This document shows positions 16,501 to 25,382 of a stretch of 36,036 nucleotides of DNA, in pieces. This DNA comes from Verrucomicrobiota bacterium. Lineage in GTDB: Bacteria; Verrucomicrobiota; Lentisphaeria; JABSQK01; JAJFLO01. The DNA is taken from positions 1 through 36,036 of the forward strand of contig JAJFLQ010000081.1 in NCBI GenBank assembly GCA_021772615.1, written 5' to 3'. Under the pieces are notes generated by a model, which worked only from the letters and a program-made list of their open reading frames with translations, did no database searches and was not told the DNA's origin. How positions within the stretch are numbered: position 1 is the stretch's first letter; every line of letters starts with the position of its first letter. Made by a program: the position numbers and the translations under genes.

Positions 16501-16792
16501 CGCGGAACTGGTTTCAGTGTATGTGGAGGGCGAATGCAGGCCGATCCCGTTTTTTCCCGAGACGTCGTGGGAATATGTAACAAAACGTGCCCGCGGCGAC
16601 AGCGTCGAAGCGGCTGTCGACGCCGCGCGAAAACGCTGGTCTGAATCCCGCATGGCGAACGGCGCGACGATGCGAGGAGACGGCGACGATCCCTGGGTCA
16701 GCCGCTGTTTTCCCACCGAAGATTTTCCGCCTGAAGGCTTCCATACATACAGCGAAATGGTTTTCGCGCCCATACTCCAGTGTACCTCATGA
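13580..16792 (+). CDS. recC: Exodeoxyribonuclease V subunit RecC
   Basis: RecC is the structural and Chi-scanning subunit of the RecBCD helicase-nuclease, which processes double-strand ends for RecA loading and degrades foreign DNA. The 1070-residue product is close to the E. coli length. It shows the family N-terminus LIVSNTMETLLARLA, VVQSKGMERWITLNLA, GVAANYAFPFP and LYDQYLVYRPDMV. Also present are RISIVGISSIPPFHLRFF, LIGMNEHAFPRADAQPSFDL and GDRSRRSDDRQIFIDALLSA. These belong to the inactive helicase-like core. It is the first gene of recC-recB-recD; the ATG at 13580 has no clear ribosome binding site. The usual inserted ptrA gene of enterobacteria is absent. Confidence 0.95.
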   Translation: MPTPGIQLIVSNTMETLLARLASTLADKPPPPMVPETIVVQSKGMERWITLNLALAHGVAANYAFPFPNKIFHDIAVRCLKPAPAHTPFDPENLTWRIMSVIADDDGARYKAIRSYIGEDDPDGFRCYQLSRELARLYDQYLVYRPDMVVDWETKHSGLHWQAQLWREMTPGVAAPHKARLLRRILDHLTCANCNGNDLPPRISIVGISSIPPFHLRFFHALSAHIPVYLYLLNPCREYWGDIPSPQLARRYNREFEKKGLDSAAAHLHPGNALLSSCAQQSREFIDLVYDMVDNPVEEHHADPGRSTLLRTIQSEILSLEDGGGRAGDACANDGTVQVHACHSPLREVEVLHDVLLRLFDRCDDLNPRDILIMCPDIDTYAPYIEAVFSETEKSGSYLPFTIADRSARAQSDVVDTLMTMLDLVRSPVSASDIMKLLEAGTVRRRFGIRESDVTILCDWVDGTNIRWGVAGDDQAYPVNTWRAGMDRMILGHAMCASGYDAIDGILPYAEMDDGNHQLLAAFLGFLDTVLGYIRTCRNPQPLVEWSTLLLNVIRDLFDIDRETGPDLQRAIRAAAALKGFGEANGFHHAVPVEVVQQVLLERINTLNAAHGFIAGDVTFCGMVPMRNIPFRVIGLIGMNEHAFPRADAQPSFDLLAQHPKPGDRSRRSDDRQIFIDALLSARDALVITHIGRSIKDNAIVPPSVLVSELIDYAGSGFNVTYHRLHAFDPTYFGAAAPDLYSYSAENARTAETLADTGSRAPVFFPCPLTTQPADEDTISIGDLVAFYRNPSRHLLRNRLGIDREWRHTELRDRETFQFSPLEAYGVNDILIRTLLDGDDPAEIAGALRVSGQLPHGPYGDELIGRYSNDAGDIANTVKKLSNGAEAAFLDIDIRVHDRRVVGRINQLYPNALIHYSPAAIKGKRHLQLWIWHLLLNIAAHDGAPRVSRMVGKKAKNEVEVITFAPVNDAFERFAELVSVYVEGECRPIPFFPETSWEYVTKRARGDSVEAAVDAARKRWSESRMANGATMRGDGDDPWVSRCFPTEDFPPEGFHTYSEMVFAPILQCTS

Positions 16793-16825
16793 ATCCGCCC
16801 GAACCCACGGTACAAACAACATAAG

Positions 16826-19800
16826 ATGCCCCGGCAATTCGACATATTCGCGGCCAATCTCACCGGTCTCACGCTGATCGAGGCCAGTGCCGGTACCGGC
16901 AAAACGCACAGTCTCTCCGGCCTGTACCTGCGGTGTCTGATGGAAATTCCGGATCTCACGGTTGAGGCATTGTTGGTCGTGACCTACACCGAGGCGGCAA
17001 CGCTCGACCTCAAAGCACGTATACGCACCGTACTGACCCGGGCCATTACGGCATTCGCCACCGGCGACACGGAGGATCCCCTTATCAACGGATTTCTCCG
17101 CCACTACGGCGCCGAGAGATGTCGCAGCCAGGTGCCGCATGTGACGCATGAATTGCGAAACTTCGATCAGGCGTCGATCTTCACCATCCACGGTTTCTGC
17201 CGACGCCTGCTGCGCGACCATGCATTCGAAACCGGCAATCTCTTCGACACCCCGCTCGAACCGGATGTGTCCAGGCTCGTCATGCAAAGCGCCGATGCAT
17301 TCTGGCGCGACACCGTACTGTCGCTACACCCGACGCTGGTCGCCTACCTGGTCGAGAAAAAAATCACACCGGACGCGCTCCTCTTGCGCCTTCGTCAATG
17401 GCTCTATCGCCCGGGTATCACCGTTATACCCGACGACGCGCCGCCTGCACTGGATGCGCTTGTCGACGCCTCTGAGTCGGTCGCTGCCGACCTGCGAAAA
17501 TGCTGGCGCGAACACGACGTCGAGATCCGCAACATCCTGATGTCGGCAATCGATCGAGACGAACTGAATAAGAACAGCACAAAGAAAATCAAACGGGGCA
17601 TCGAAGGCGTTGCGTCATGGCTCACGGGAACGATGAAGCGACCGCCGAAGGATACGATAGAGTCGCTCACGAAAACATACTTAACAGGTTGTACGAAGAA
17701 GGCATATGCCGATCATCCGCCTGAACATCGATTTTTTTTCCTTTGCGATGCCGCACAATCAACCTTTGCCGTACTCGACGATGGCATGAAACGCGCCTTC
17801 GCGGGGCTGCAACGCGACTTCCTGATCTACATGCAGAATGCGCTGCCCGCTGCCAATGCCATGGTCAATGTGATGTCATTCGACGACCTTCTCCGCCTCG
17901 TCCACAGTGCACTGCATTCCGAAAAGAGTGCCCACGCCTTCACCAGCGCAGTTCGTAAACGGTACCGCGTAGCGATGATCGACGAATTCCAGGACACCGA
18001 TCCATTGCAGCTCGATATTGTCCGGAGCCTATTTCACTCGCCGGACCACACCGTATTCCTGATAGGCGACCCCAAGCAGGCGATTTACAGCTTTCGGGGC
18101 GCCGACGTCTTCACCTATCTCAGTGCACGTTCATTGGCGCAGGACGAATTCACACTGGGGGTAAACTGGCGATCGGAAACAGGACTGGTAGATGCCGTGA
18201 ATGCCATCTTCGGTCGCATGCCGGAAAGCTTTGTGCTCGATCGTATGCCGTACCATTCCGTCAGCAGCAGCGGCATGGCCGATGAAGCCCCGATTACCGA
18301 AGCAGGCCAACGACACCCCGGAATGCAGATATGGACCATCCCGCCGACATCACACGGAAAGAAAATCGGACAAGCGGCCGCGGAAGCCCTGGCACTGCAG
18401 GGTGTGACCCGGGAAATCCGTCGCCTGCTGGACCCCAACGAAGCGGTGCAGATCGGCATTGCCCCGCTCGAAGCATCGAATATTGCGATACTGGTGCGCA
18501 GAAACGACCAGGCGGTCCTGGTGAAAAATGAACTGGACGCGCTCGGCGTCCCGGCGGTGATGCAGTCGACCCAAAGCCTGTTCGGCTCGGACGAGGTCGG
18601 CGATGTGCTGTTGATTATCGACGCCGTCGCCGCACCGCGTGCGGAGCGGCGGGTCGCAGCGGCACTGACGACGGATATCCTCGGGATCAGCGCCCCGGAA
18701 CTCGAAAACCTGCGCCATGACCTCGATCGCTGGGAAAATATCATGCAGGAATTTCGCGATTACCACGACCTGTGGACGTCTCACGGCTTCATTACCATGT
18801 TCGGCACGCTCATCCGACAGCGGGAAGTAAGGCAACGACTCCTTCGCCTGCGCAACGGCGAGCGACGTTTGACAAATGTGCTTCACGCCGGTGAGGTCCT
18901 GCACCGGGCAGCAGACACCCATCATCTGGGTATACGCGGTCTGGTAAACTGGTTTCTCGACCGCATCGCGGATGGCGCCAACGCCACGGATGAATACGAA
19001 CTAAGGCTGGCTCGCGACACTGATGCGGTCACCATCATCACGGTACACAAGAGTAAGGGCCTCCAGTTTCCAGTTGTCTTTGTACCGTTCTCATGGTCTG
19101 AATCGAAAACGATCAACAAAGACCATCCGATCACCTTCCACCGACGCAGCGGGACGGACTACGAACTCGTGCTGGATCTGGGATCGGACGACCGGGACGC
19201 CCATCTGGGGTTGGCCGCAAAGGAGAACCTCGCCGAGGACACGCGCCTCCTGTACGTCGCGTTGACACGGGCCATAAACCGGTGCTATGTCGTTGTTGCA
19301 TCGGCACAACAGAAGTCGGCCGTCTCGCGGCTTTTGTGCGCGACCGAAACGCCTTCAGGCAATGAAACCACGAACTTGTTCGAGCACGCCGAGCTGCCGC
19401 TGCCGCCGCGAGCGGACACCGTTGTAGAACAAGAACCAGTGGCGGAGCCGCTCACATATTGTCGCCTGAATGCGCGTATCGACCGCAGCTGGAAGGTCAC
19501 CAGCTTTTCGTTCCTGGCGCATTCCGCAGAACATGCAGATTTGCCGGATCGCGACGCAGCGGCAAGCCCGAAGCAAGACGCCGTGGTAGAGGCGTCGGGC
19601 GATGCACACGACATATTCTCATACCCGGCCGGCTCCGTTTACGGCAGCCTGCTGCATGATATTCTTGAATGCTGCGACTACACCGAAGACAATCCAGAGA
19701 CATTCCGGCAGCTAATCCGGCTGAAACACGAAGAATACGGGAAGCCGCATCTCAGAGACTACTTCCCGGCCGTCGAGACAATGCTGAAGACTGTGCTGGC

Positions 19801-20356
19801 GCTGCCGTTGGACCCGAATGATCACGGGATGGCCCTGCGTTCTATCCCATGGGAGGCGCGAAAGAACGAGCTTGAATTTCACTACCCGCTCCAGGCGTTT
19901 TCGCGCCGGCGGCTCCGCGATCTGTTTGCCGAGCACGGGCACGATCGCATCGGAGCAGATTTTCCGACTACGATCGATCGCCTTACGTTTCACCCGGTGA
20001 AGGGGCTGCTGAAAGGCTACATCGATCTAGTCTTCGAGTGGCAGGACCGATACTATATTGTCGACTGGAAGAGCAACTGGCTTGGCAACCGGCCCGAGGA
20101 TTATGACAGGCCTGCCGTCAGCCGTGTGATGCATGACCAGTTTTACATTCTCCAATATCATCTCTACGTGCTGGCGCTGCACTTGTACCTTCGACACAGG
20201 CTGCGCGGCTACGACTACGACCGTCATTTTGGCGGTGTTTTTTACGTGTTCCTGCGCGGTGTCACGGCAACCGGTCGGCACGACTACGGCGTGTTTCGTG
20301 ATCGCCCAACGACAGCGCTTGTCCATGCACTCACAAACCTGACGGTGGCTTCATGA
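16826..20356 (+). CDS. recB: Exodeoxyribonuclease V subunit RecB
   Basis: RecB is the 3'-5' helicase and sole nuclease of RecBCD. The 1176-residue product has an SF1A helicase core with Walker A EASAGTGKT (K26), motif II MIDEFQDTDPLQ and motif III LIGDPKQAIYSFRG. Motif V is ITVHKSKGLQFPVVFVP and motif VI is LLYVALTRA. The C-terminal nuclease domain keeps H944 (GSLLHDILE), D1067 (KGYIDLVFEW) and D1080-K1082 (YIVDWKSNWLG). The last three sit at the same residue numbers as the E. coli catalytic residues. Helicase and nuclease should both be active. It starts 33 bases after recC, and its TGA overlaps recD's ATG (ATGA at 20353-20356). Confidence 0.97.
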   Translation: MPRQFDIFAANLTGLTLIEASAGTGKTHSLSGLYLRCLMEIPDLTVEALLVVTYTEAATLDLKARIRTVLTRAITAFATGDTEDPLINGFLRHYGAERCRSQVPHVTHELRNFDQASIFTIHGFCRRLLRDHAFETGNLFDTPLEPDVSRLVMQSADAFWRDTVLSLHPTLVAYLVEKKITPDALLLRLRQWLYRPGITVIPDDAPPALDALVDASESVAADLRKCWREHDVEIRNILMSAIDRDELNKNSTKKIKRGIEGVASWLTGTMKRPPKDTIESLTKTYLTGCTKKAYADHPPEHRFFFLCDAAQSTFAVLDDGMKRAFAGLQRDFLIYMQNALPAANAMVNVMSFDDLLRLVHSALHSEKSAHAFTSAVRKRYRVAMIDEFQDTDPLQLDIVRSLFHSPDHTVFLIGDPKQAIYSFRGADVFTYLSARSLAQDEFTLGVNWRSETGLVDAVNAIFGRMPESFVLDRMPYHSVSSSGMADEAPITEAGQRHPGMQIWTIPPTSHGKKIGQAAAEALALQGVTREIRRLLDPNEAVQIGIAPLEASNIAILVRRNDQAVLVKNELDALGVPAVMQSTQSLFGSDEVGDVLLIIDAVAAPRAERRVAAALTTDILGISAPELENLRHDLDRWENIMQEFRDYHDLWTSHGFITMFGTLIRQREVRQRLLRLRNGERRLTNVLHAGEVLHRAADTHHLGIRGLVNWFLDRIADGANATDEYELRLARDTDAVTIITVHKSKGLQFPVVFVPFSWSESKTINKDHPITFHRRSGTDYELVLDLGSDDRDAHLGLAAKENLAEDTRLLYVALTRAINRCYVVVASAQQKSAVSRLLCATETPSGNETTNLFEHAELPLPPRADTVVEQEPVAEPLTYCRLNARIDRSWKVTSFSFLAHSAEHADLPDRDAAASPKQDAVVEASGDAHDIFSYPAGSVYGSLLHDILECCDYTEDNPETFRQLIRLKHEEYGKPHLRDYFPAVETMLKTVLALPLDPNDHGMALRSIPWEARKNELEFHYPLQAFSRRRLRDLFAEHGHDRIGADFPTTIDRLTFHPVKGLLKGYIDLVFEWQDRYYIVDWKSNWLGNRPEDYDRPAVSRVMHDQFYILQYHLYVLALHLYLRHRLRGYDYDRHFGGVFYVFLRGVTATGRHDYGVFRDRPTTALVHALTNLTVAS

Positions 20357-22185
20357 TCGATCACGCCGCCCTTGAGACACTGTGCCGCCACCGATTTTCG
20401 CAGCTGGACAGGCAGCTGGCAACACTGGTCTGCGGCCCGGAACGGGAGCCGCCCGATGTTTTTGCGGCCGTCGCGCTGGTAAGCAATATGCTGCAGCAGG
20501 GACATGTGTGCCTGTCGCTGCCGCACACACGTTCGATCACCGTGCTGACCACGGCCGCGGCCGAAGAGATTGCCTGCCCACCGCCGGCCGACTGGGCCGC
20601 CGCGCTGCTGCGTCACGACAAATATGTGGGACGCCCCGGAACGTATCGCCCGCTGATACTCGATGAAAACAACCGATTGTACCTGCATCGGTACTGGTAT
20701 TACGAAGACCGTTTTCGCCAGTGGCTGTCGCAGCGCGTCGCCGCACCGGCGTTCGATATCGACCCGGTCGCACTACGGACAGCATTGGATCGGTACTTCC
20801 CGGAACCGACTGCATCGGAGCCGGACTGGCAGCGCGTGGCAGCCGCCACCGCGGTGATGCGAACGCTCTGCATTATCTCGGGCGGACCCGGTACGGGCAA
20901 GACCACCACCGTGGCGCGGATTTTGGCGCTCCTGATCGAAAACAGCGGCGACGAACCACTGCGTATCGCCGTCGCCGCACAGACCGGAAAAGCGGCGGGA
21001 CGGATCCAGGAGACCCTGGCAGCTGCTCGCGAGATCCTCAAGCTTCCGGCGCCGGTCGCTGCGGCATTGCCGGAGTCTGCACACACCATCCATCGCCTGC
21101 TCGGCTACGTCCCGAACCGGCGCAAACCCCGCTTTCATCGTGACAACCCGCTTCCCTTCGACGTCATCGTGATCGACGAGGCATCTATGCTCGACCTCTC
21201 ACTCACGGCCAGACTCATTGATGCTGTTCCAGATGCCGCCCGCGTCATTCTCCTCGGAGACAAGGATCAGTTGGCGTCTGTCCAGCCGGGTTCCGTTTTC
21301 GGCGATATCTGTAATGTCAGAAAAATCAACACATTCACCCGGGAACACCATGCCGTCCTCAGTGCTGCCACCGGCGTCACGCTTCCCGAAGCTGCCTCGG
21401 CTGAAGCCGGAGACGACCGAATTCGGGACTGCATCGTGTCACTCTCGCGCAACTACCGCTTTGCAGGGTCCGCCGGCATATATCGGATAAGCTCGGCGTT
21501 AGCTTCCGGCGACATTGAGACCAGTATCAACACGCTCACGTGCGGCCTGGACGATGTAGAGTGGCTGCGGTTGCCGAAATCGGCGAACCTGCGCACCGCA
21601 CTTACAGCATCGATTTCTTCCGGATTCAGCGCGTGCGGCGATGGCGCGACGGCCGACGAGATATTTGCCGAATTTCAACGGTTTCGCGTGCTCTGCGCGC
21701 TACGCAAGGGGCCGTACGGCAGTGTCGCGATCAACCGGATCGTGGAAGACATCCTCGCCGCAGCCGGCGTGATCGACCATCGCAATCCATGGTACGAATG
21801 CAGACCGGTCATGATCACGGAGAACGACTACGGCATGCAATTATTTAACGGCGATGTCGGCGTGGCCATGCGAACGGCGGCCGGCCAGCCGCTGCAAGTG
21901 GTTTTCCCAACAGCAGCCGGCGGTTACCGCAGGCTGGCACCGCCGCGGTTGCCGGCACATGAAACATGCTTTGCCATGACAGTACACAAGAGCCAGGGCT
22001 CCGAATTCGATGACGTGCTGCTGGTACTGCCGGATCGCCCCAACCAGGTACTGACCCGTGAATTGTTGTACACCGGTATTACTCGGGCGCGGCGACGTGT
22101 CACGCTAATGACGTCGGAAAGCATATTTTTGGACGCAGCACGAAACCGCGTGGTCCGCTACTCCGGCATGCAGACAACGGCGTGA
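20353..22185 (+). CDS. recD: Exodeoxyribonuclease V subunit RecD
   Basis: RecD is the 5'-3' helicase motor of RecBCD. The 610-residue product, close to the 608 of E. coli, has an N-terminal RecC-contact domain (about 1-130) and Walker A GGPGTGKTTT (K183). Walker B is VIVIDEASMLDLSL, motif III is LLGDKDQLASVQPGSVFGD, and it ends with FAMTVHKSQGSEFDDV and LLYTGITRARRRV. Its start overlaps the recB stop by four bases, indicating coupled translation and equal subunit output. All three subunits appear intact, so the complex should be functional. The Chi sequence for this organism cannot be read from the window. Confidence 0.96.
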   Translation: MIDHAALETLCRHRFSQLDRQLATLVCGPEREPPDVFAAVALVSNMLQQGHVCLSLPHTRSITVLTTAAAEEIACPPPADWAAALLRHDKYVGRPGTYRPLILDENNRLYLHRYWYYEDRFRQWLSQRVAAPAFDIDPVALRTALDRYFPEPTASEPDWQRVAAATAVMRTLCIISGGPGTGKTTTVARILALLIENSGDEPLRIAVAAQTGKAAGRIQETLAAAREILKLPAPVAAALPESAHTIHRLLGYVPNRRKPRFHRDNPLPFDVIVIDEASMLDLSLTARLIDAVPDAARVILLGDKDQLASVQPGSVFGDICNVRKINTFTREHHAVLSAATGVTLPEAASAEAGDDRIRDCIVSLSRNYRFAGSAGIYRISSALASGDIETSINTLTCGLDDVEWLRLPKSANLRTALTASISSGFSACGDGATADEIFAEFQRFRVLCALRKGPYGSVAINRIVEDILAAAGVIDHRNPWYECRPVMITENDYGMQLFNGDVGVAMRTAAGQPLQVVFPTAAGGYRRLAPPRLPAHETCFAMTVHKSQGSEFDDVLLVLPDRPNQVLTRELLYTGITRARRRVTLMTSESIFLDAARNRVVRYSGMQTTA

Positions 22186-22197
22186 CTCGGGGTGACA

Positions 22198-23427
22198 ATG
22201 CTGAAATGGCTGATAATAGGGGGCGGCGTACACGGCGTGCACCTGGCCTGCGTGCTTGACGCGACGCGGCGACAGGACTGCCCGCGTGATCGGATCGCTA
22301 TCCTGGACCCGCACCCGTCCCTGTTGGAACGATGGCGGCGTGCCGCAGCCAATGTCGGTATGGCATATCTGCGTTCGCCACGGGTTCACCACCTCGACAA
22401 GGCGTCAAACTCGCTCCACGCCTACGCCGTAACGCATCGCGGCGAGGCCGGCATCAAATACGCCCCACCATATAATCGCCCGAGTCTCGACCTCTTCGAT
22501 CGCCACTGCCGCGAGGTTATTGCGAGTCGCAGGCTTGATAAACGCCTTCTGCACGGTATGGCACGACGCGTCCGAGCGTTACCGGACGGCCTCCGGGTGG
22601 AAACAGATAACGGCGACATCGCCGCAGAACGCATCGTAGTGTGCACCGGCCCCGGCGAGCACGCGGCCTGGCCGGAATGGGCGACAACTCTGAAAACAAA
22701 CGGAGGCGACGTCCGACATTGCCTGGAAGAACGGTTACCCGGTACATTCGCACACCGTGACGTCTGCGTTTTAGGCGGCGGCATATCTGCCGTCCAGACG
22801 GCATTGCGGCTTGCAGCCGGCACAACAGCTGCCGTCGCCCTGATATCGCGGCACGATATTCGAGTCCACCAATTCGACAGCGATCCGGGCTGGATAGGAC
22901 CGAAATATTTGAGCGCCTTTCATCGCACAAACGACCTCAGAGTGCGCCGTCGTATGATCGACAACGCACGCCATCGCGGCTCGATCCCGCCCGACATCTG
23001 CGCCGCCCTGACCACTGCCGTTCGGTCTGGAAGAATCCAGCATTATATCGCACGCGTTACCAACTCACGAATCACGGTCAATGGCAGGATCCGACTCGTC
23101 CTGGCAGCGACAACGACCGGCGACGAACCGGAAGCGGTGCAAAATCATGCCGGGCACGTTGCCGATGACCACGCCATCGATGCAGCAACCATCCTCCTCG
23201 CAACCGGCCACAACCGAAGCAGGCCCGGCGGTGATCTCATCGACCACATGGTCGCTGACTTCGGCCTGCCCTGCGCACCGTGCGGCTTTCCGCTGCCAAA
23301 GGCAGACCTGCGCTGGCACCATCCACGAATTTATCTCAGCGGAGCATTGGCGGAACTTGAAATCGGTCCGGTTGCCCGAAATATTGTTGGTGCCCGGCTT
23401 GCCGGCCGACGCATAGCCCCCGGCTAA
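22198..23427 (+). CDS. FAD/NAD(P)-binding oxidoreductase of unknown substrate
   Basis: The 409-residue protein has two dinucleotide-binding folds: WLIIGGGVHGVHLACVL at the N-terminus for FAD and CVLGGGISAVQTALRLA near residue 190 for NAD(P)H. RIVVCTGPG and TILLATGHN-type strands lie between and after them. The layout resembles class B flavin monooxygenases of the lysine/ornithine N-hydroxylase type (SidA/IucD-like), but no siderophore genes are nearby. A simple flavin reductase is possible. The ATG at 22198 is favoured over GTG at 22192 because GGGG (22188-22191) gives proper spacing and MLKWLIIGGG is the canonical start. It begins 12 bases after recD and so may be cotranscribed with recCBD, an unusual neighbour. 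Confidence 0.75.
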   Translation: MLKWLIIGGGVHGVHLACVLDATRRQDCPRDRIAILDPHPSLLERWRRAAANVGMAYLRSPRVHHLDKASNSLHAYAVTHRGEAGIKYAPPYNRPSLDLFDRHCREVIASRRLDKRLLHGMARRVRALPDGLRVETDNGDIAAERIVVCTGPGEHAAWPEWATTLKTNGGDVRHCLEERLPGTFAHRDVCVLGGGISAVQTALRLAAGTTAAVALISRHDIRVHQFDSDPGWIGPKYLSAFHRTNDLRVRRRMIDNARHRGSIPPDICAALTTAVRSGRIQHYIARVTNSRITVNGRIRLVLAATTTGDEPEAVQNHAGHVADDHAIDAATILLATGHNRSRPGGDLIDHMVADFGLPCAPCGFPLPKADLRWHHPRIYLSGALAELEIGPVARNIVGARLAGRRIAPG

Positions 23428-23507
23428 CCCACCGGCAACCTGTTATCCTCGATCCCACTGCCAAAACGAGACGATTCTATGAAATCGTGTAGCCGTTGAT
23501 GTATGCC

Positions 23508-24134
23508 ATGTCAAACGCAATACTCAGAATCCGCCGCCGTGCCCTGTCCATCCTTGTCCAGGTCGCACTGCTCGGCCTGACGTCATGCCGCGTCATCGGC
23601 GTAGCGGGCGATACTGTCGAGTTCACCGGGAAAGTCGCATCGACGGCCATCCGCACTACCGGAACAGCGGTCGTGACCACCGCAAAAGTGGCACAGACGA
23701 CGGGCAGAATCGGGCACGCGACGGTGCTGTTCTTCGCCGGGAACCGCAAGGTGAAACTTGAACGCGAGGGCGGCAGTTACTATGTCCGGGCCCGCATCAA
23801 CCGCAAACAGACTGCCCGCCTGCTGGTCGATACCGGCGCGACCAGTGTGCAGATTTCGCAACGGCTGGCACGGCGACTCGGAATCAATATCTACGAAGGT
23901 GAGGCAGTCAAGTGCACGCTCGCGGACGGGTCTCGGGTCAACGGCCATATTGTGACGCTAAAGGAAGTTAATCTCGGCGGCGTCCGGGCAAAGGGCGTTG
24001 ATGCCGTCGTGCTCGATTCCGGCGGCGATCGCGATTTCGACGGGCTGCTCGGCATGTCGTTCCTCGAAAACTTTCAATTCCGTATCGATACCAGAGAAGA
24101 CCTGCTGATTCTGCGGCACAGGGCCGCTGAATGA
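23508..24134 (+). CDS. Lipoprotein with retropepsin-like aspartic protease domain
   Basis: The roughly 208-residue product has a basic, hydrophobic N-terminus ending in a lipobox (LTSC, Cys27), so it is probably lipid-anchored in the envelope. Residues about 30-75 are rich in V, T, A and G in a repetitive pattern (VASTAIRTTGTAVVTTAKVA). The rest is a single retropepsin-like domain: YYVRARINRKQTARLLVDTG with catalytic Asp108 in DTGATS, and DFDGLLGMSFLENF as the conserved flap/psi-loop end. Such bacterial clan AA proteases act as dimers. Starts at 23499 or 23496 are possible. It follows the flavoprotein by 80 bases. Substrate unknown. Confidence 0.8.
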   Translation: MSNAILRIRRRALSILVQVALLGLTSCRVIGVAGDTVEFTGKVASTAIRTTGTAVVTTAKVAQTTGRIGHATVLFFAGNRKVKLEREGGSYYVRARINRKQTARLLVDTGATSVQISQRLARRLGINIYEGEAVKCTLADGSRVNGHIVTLKEVNLGGVRAKGVDAVVLDSGGDRDFDGLLGMSFLENFQFRIDTREDLLILRHRAAE

Positions 24135-24277
24135 GCGGTGTCTGGCGCTGGACCGGCATCGCGATGATCGGTGGGTCAGTGGCGCAGATCGGGCTCACCC
24201 TAAAACGTGCAACGCGATCGGCGGTTATCCCACATGGCCTCGAATTCCATTCCCGCTGTGATGACAGAACATATTGA
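24131..24277 (+). CDS. Possible small membrane-type ORF overlapping neighbours
   Basis: A 48-codon frame starts with an ATG that overlaps the retropepsin stop (ATGA at 24131-24134), a spacing typical of coupled genes. Its first half (WRWTGIAMIGGSVAQIGLTL) is hydrophobic enough for one membrane segment. It would overlap the start of the nucleotidyltransferase gene in another frame. Nothing similar is recognised, and chance is a strong alternative. Confidence 0.2.
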   Translation: MSGVWRWTGIAMIGGSVAQIGLTLKRATRSAVIPHGLEFHSRCDDRTY

Positions 24278-25352
24278 GGACCTCTTTCGACTCGTCCAGG
24301 ACAATCCTGATACGCCATCGGCGATCGTGCGCAAGGATTCAAAATACCGCAATTCTTTTGGTCAATTCATCGTCGTAAATCAGCTGAGCAGCTACATCGC
24401 CGCGCGCTTTGCCGATGTCGACATTGACGTCGCCACGATCTGGCCCGTAGTCCATGAACGATGGGTACGACAGAATCGGAACGTCCGCAGAGTCCATAAT
24501 GTCCTCGACGATGTGACAACCCTATGCAACAAACATGACGTCCCTTTCATTCTCTTGAAGGGTCTGTACGTCGCCGATCGATTTTATGGCGATGTCAATC
24601 GCCGGAACTTCTGGGACCTGGATATACTGGTGCAGGAATCCGACATTGAGCGCGTGGGATCGTTGCTCGAACGATCCGGCTACGCTCGTCGGTCGCCCGT
24701 TCTGTTGACAGCAGCTCTCTCTCGACACTTCACGCATGCCTTTGACTATCGCAAAGATGGTTGCAATCTCGATCTGCACTGGACGCTGGCCCGCCATCCG
24801 GCCATTCGAATTGACTATGGGGAGGTGTGGGATTCGGCAGCCCACTACACGCTCGGGCCGCATGATTTGCGGGTCCTTGCAGACCACTATGAACTCACCT
24901 TCCTGTTGCTGTCGATTGTGAAGGACGTCGAGCGCGGAGGATTACGCATCCGGTCGCTTCTCGACCTCTATCACATCCTGCGGGACTTGGACAGCAAAGT
25001 CAACTGGGAACAGTTCATGGCCGATCGAAGCCGAGAGAATATCCACGGCGCTTGCATCGGTCTTCTGACGTCGTTCGTGAACATGCTCGATTGTCACGAG
25101 CAATTTCCCGAACTGAACAGAATTCTGGGGGTTCAGGTTAGCAGCAACGCGACGGAGACCAGGACATTCTCGAGGATCATTACGCACGGATACAGCTCGA
25201 CCTGGGCCGCCAAACGCTGGGCGGCCAGAATATACGGCATGTCGCTATCGGAATATTTCTTGTGGTGGGCCGTGTCGTTGCCATTCCGGCTGGTGGTATA
25301 CAAGCCGGGGAAAATGGCGCGAGTGCGTCGCAGAATAGAATCAAAATTCTGA
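24234..25352 (+). CDS. Uncharacterised nucleotidyltransferase-fold protein (NTP_transf_5 type)
   Basis: The roughly 372-residue protein matches the nucleotidyltransferase family often found beside HprK-like kinases and modified-peptide or polysaccharide loci. The core is PFILLKGLYVADRFYGDVNRRNFWDLDILVQ in consecutive parts: LLKG, RFYGD, then DLDILV, which holds the metal-binding acidic pair. It is followed by NLDLHWTLARHPAI and a helical C-terminal half. Members probably transfer a nucleotide to a small molecule or peptide, but no reaction is established for most of them. The ATG at 24234 or 24261 is the likely start; neither has a clear ribosome binding site. It opens the accessory island and converges with the crotonase gene, with a 30-base gap. 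An HprK-like protein lies 7 kb away in the same island. Confidence 0.75.
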   Translation: MASNSIPAVMTEHIEDLFRLVQDNPDTPSAIVRKDSKYRNSFGQFIVVNQLSSYIAARFADVDIDVATIWPVVHERWVRQNRNVRRVHNVLDDVTTLCNKHDVPFILLKGLYVADRFYGDVNRRNFWDLDILVQESDIERVGSLLERSGYARRSPVLLTAALSRHFTHAFDYRKDGCNLDLHWTLARHPAIRIDYGEVWDSAAHYTLGPHDLRVLADHYELTFLLLSIVKDVERGGLRIRSLLDLYHILRDLDSKVNWEQFMADRSRENIHGACIGLLTSFVNMLDCHEQFPELNRILGVQVSSNATETRTFSRIITHGYSSTWAAKRWAARIYGMSLSEYFLWWAVSLPFRLVVYKPGKMARVRRRIESKF

Positions 25353-25382
25353 CACAGGGATTTATCGGTTAAGGAAAATATC

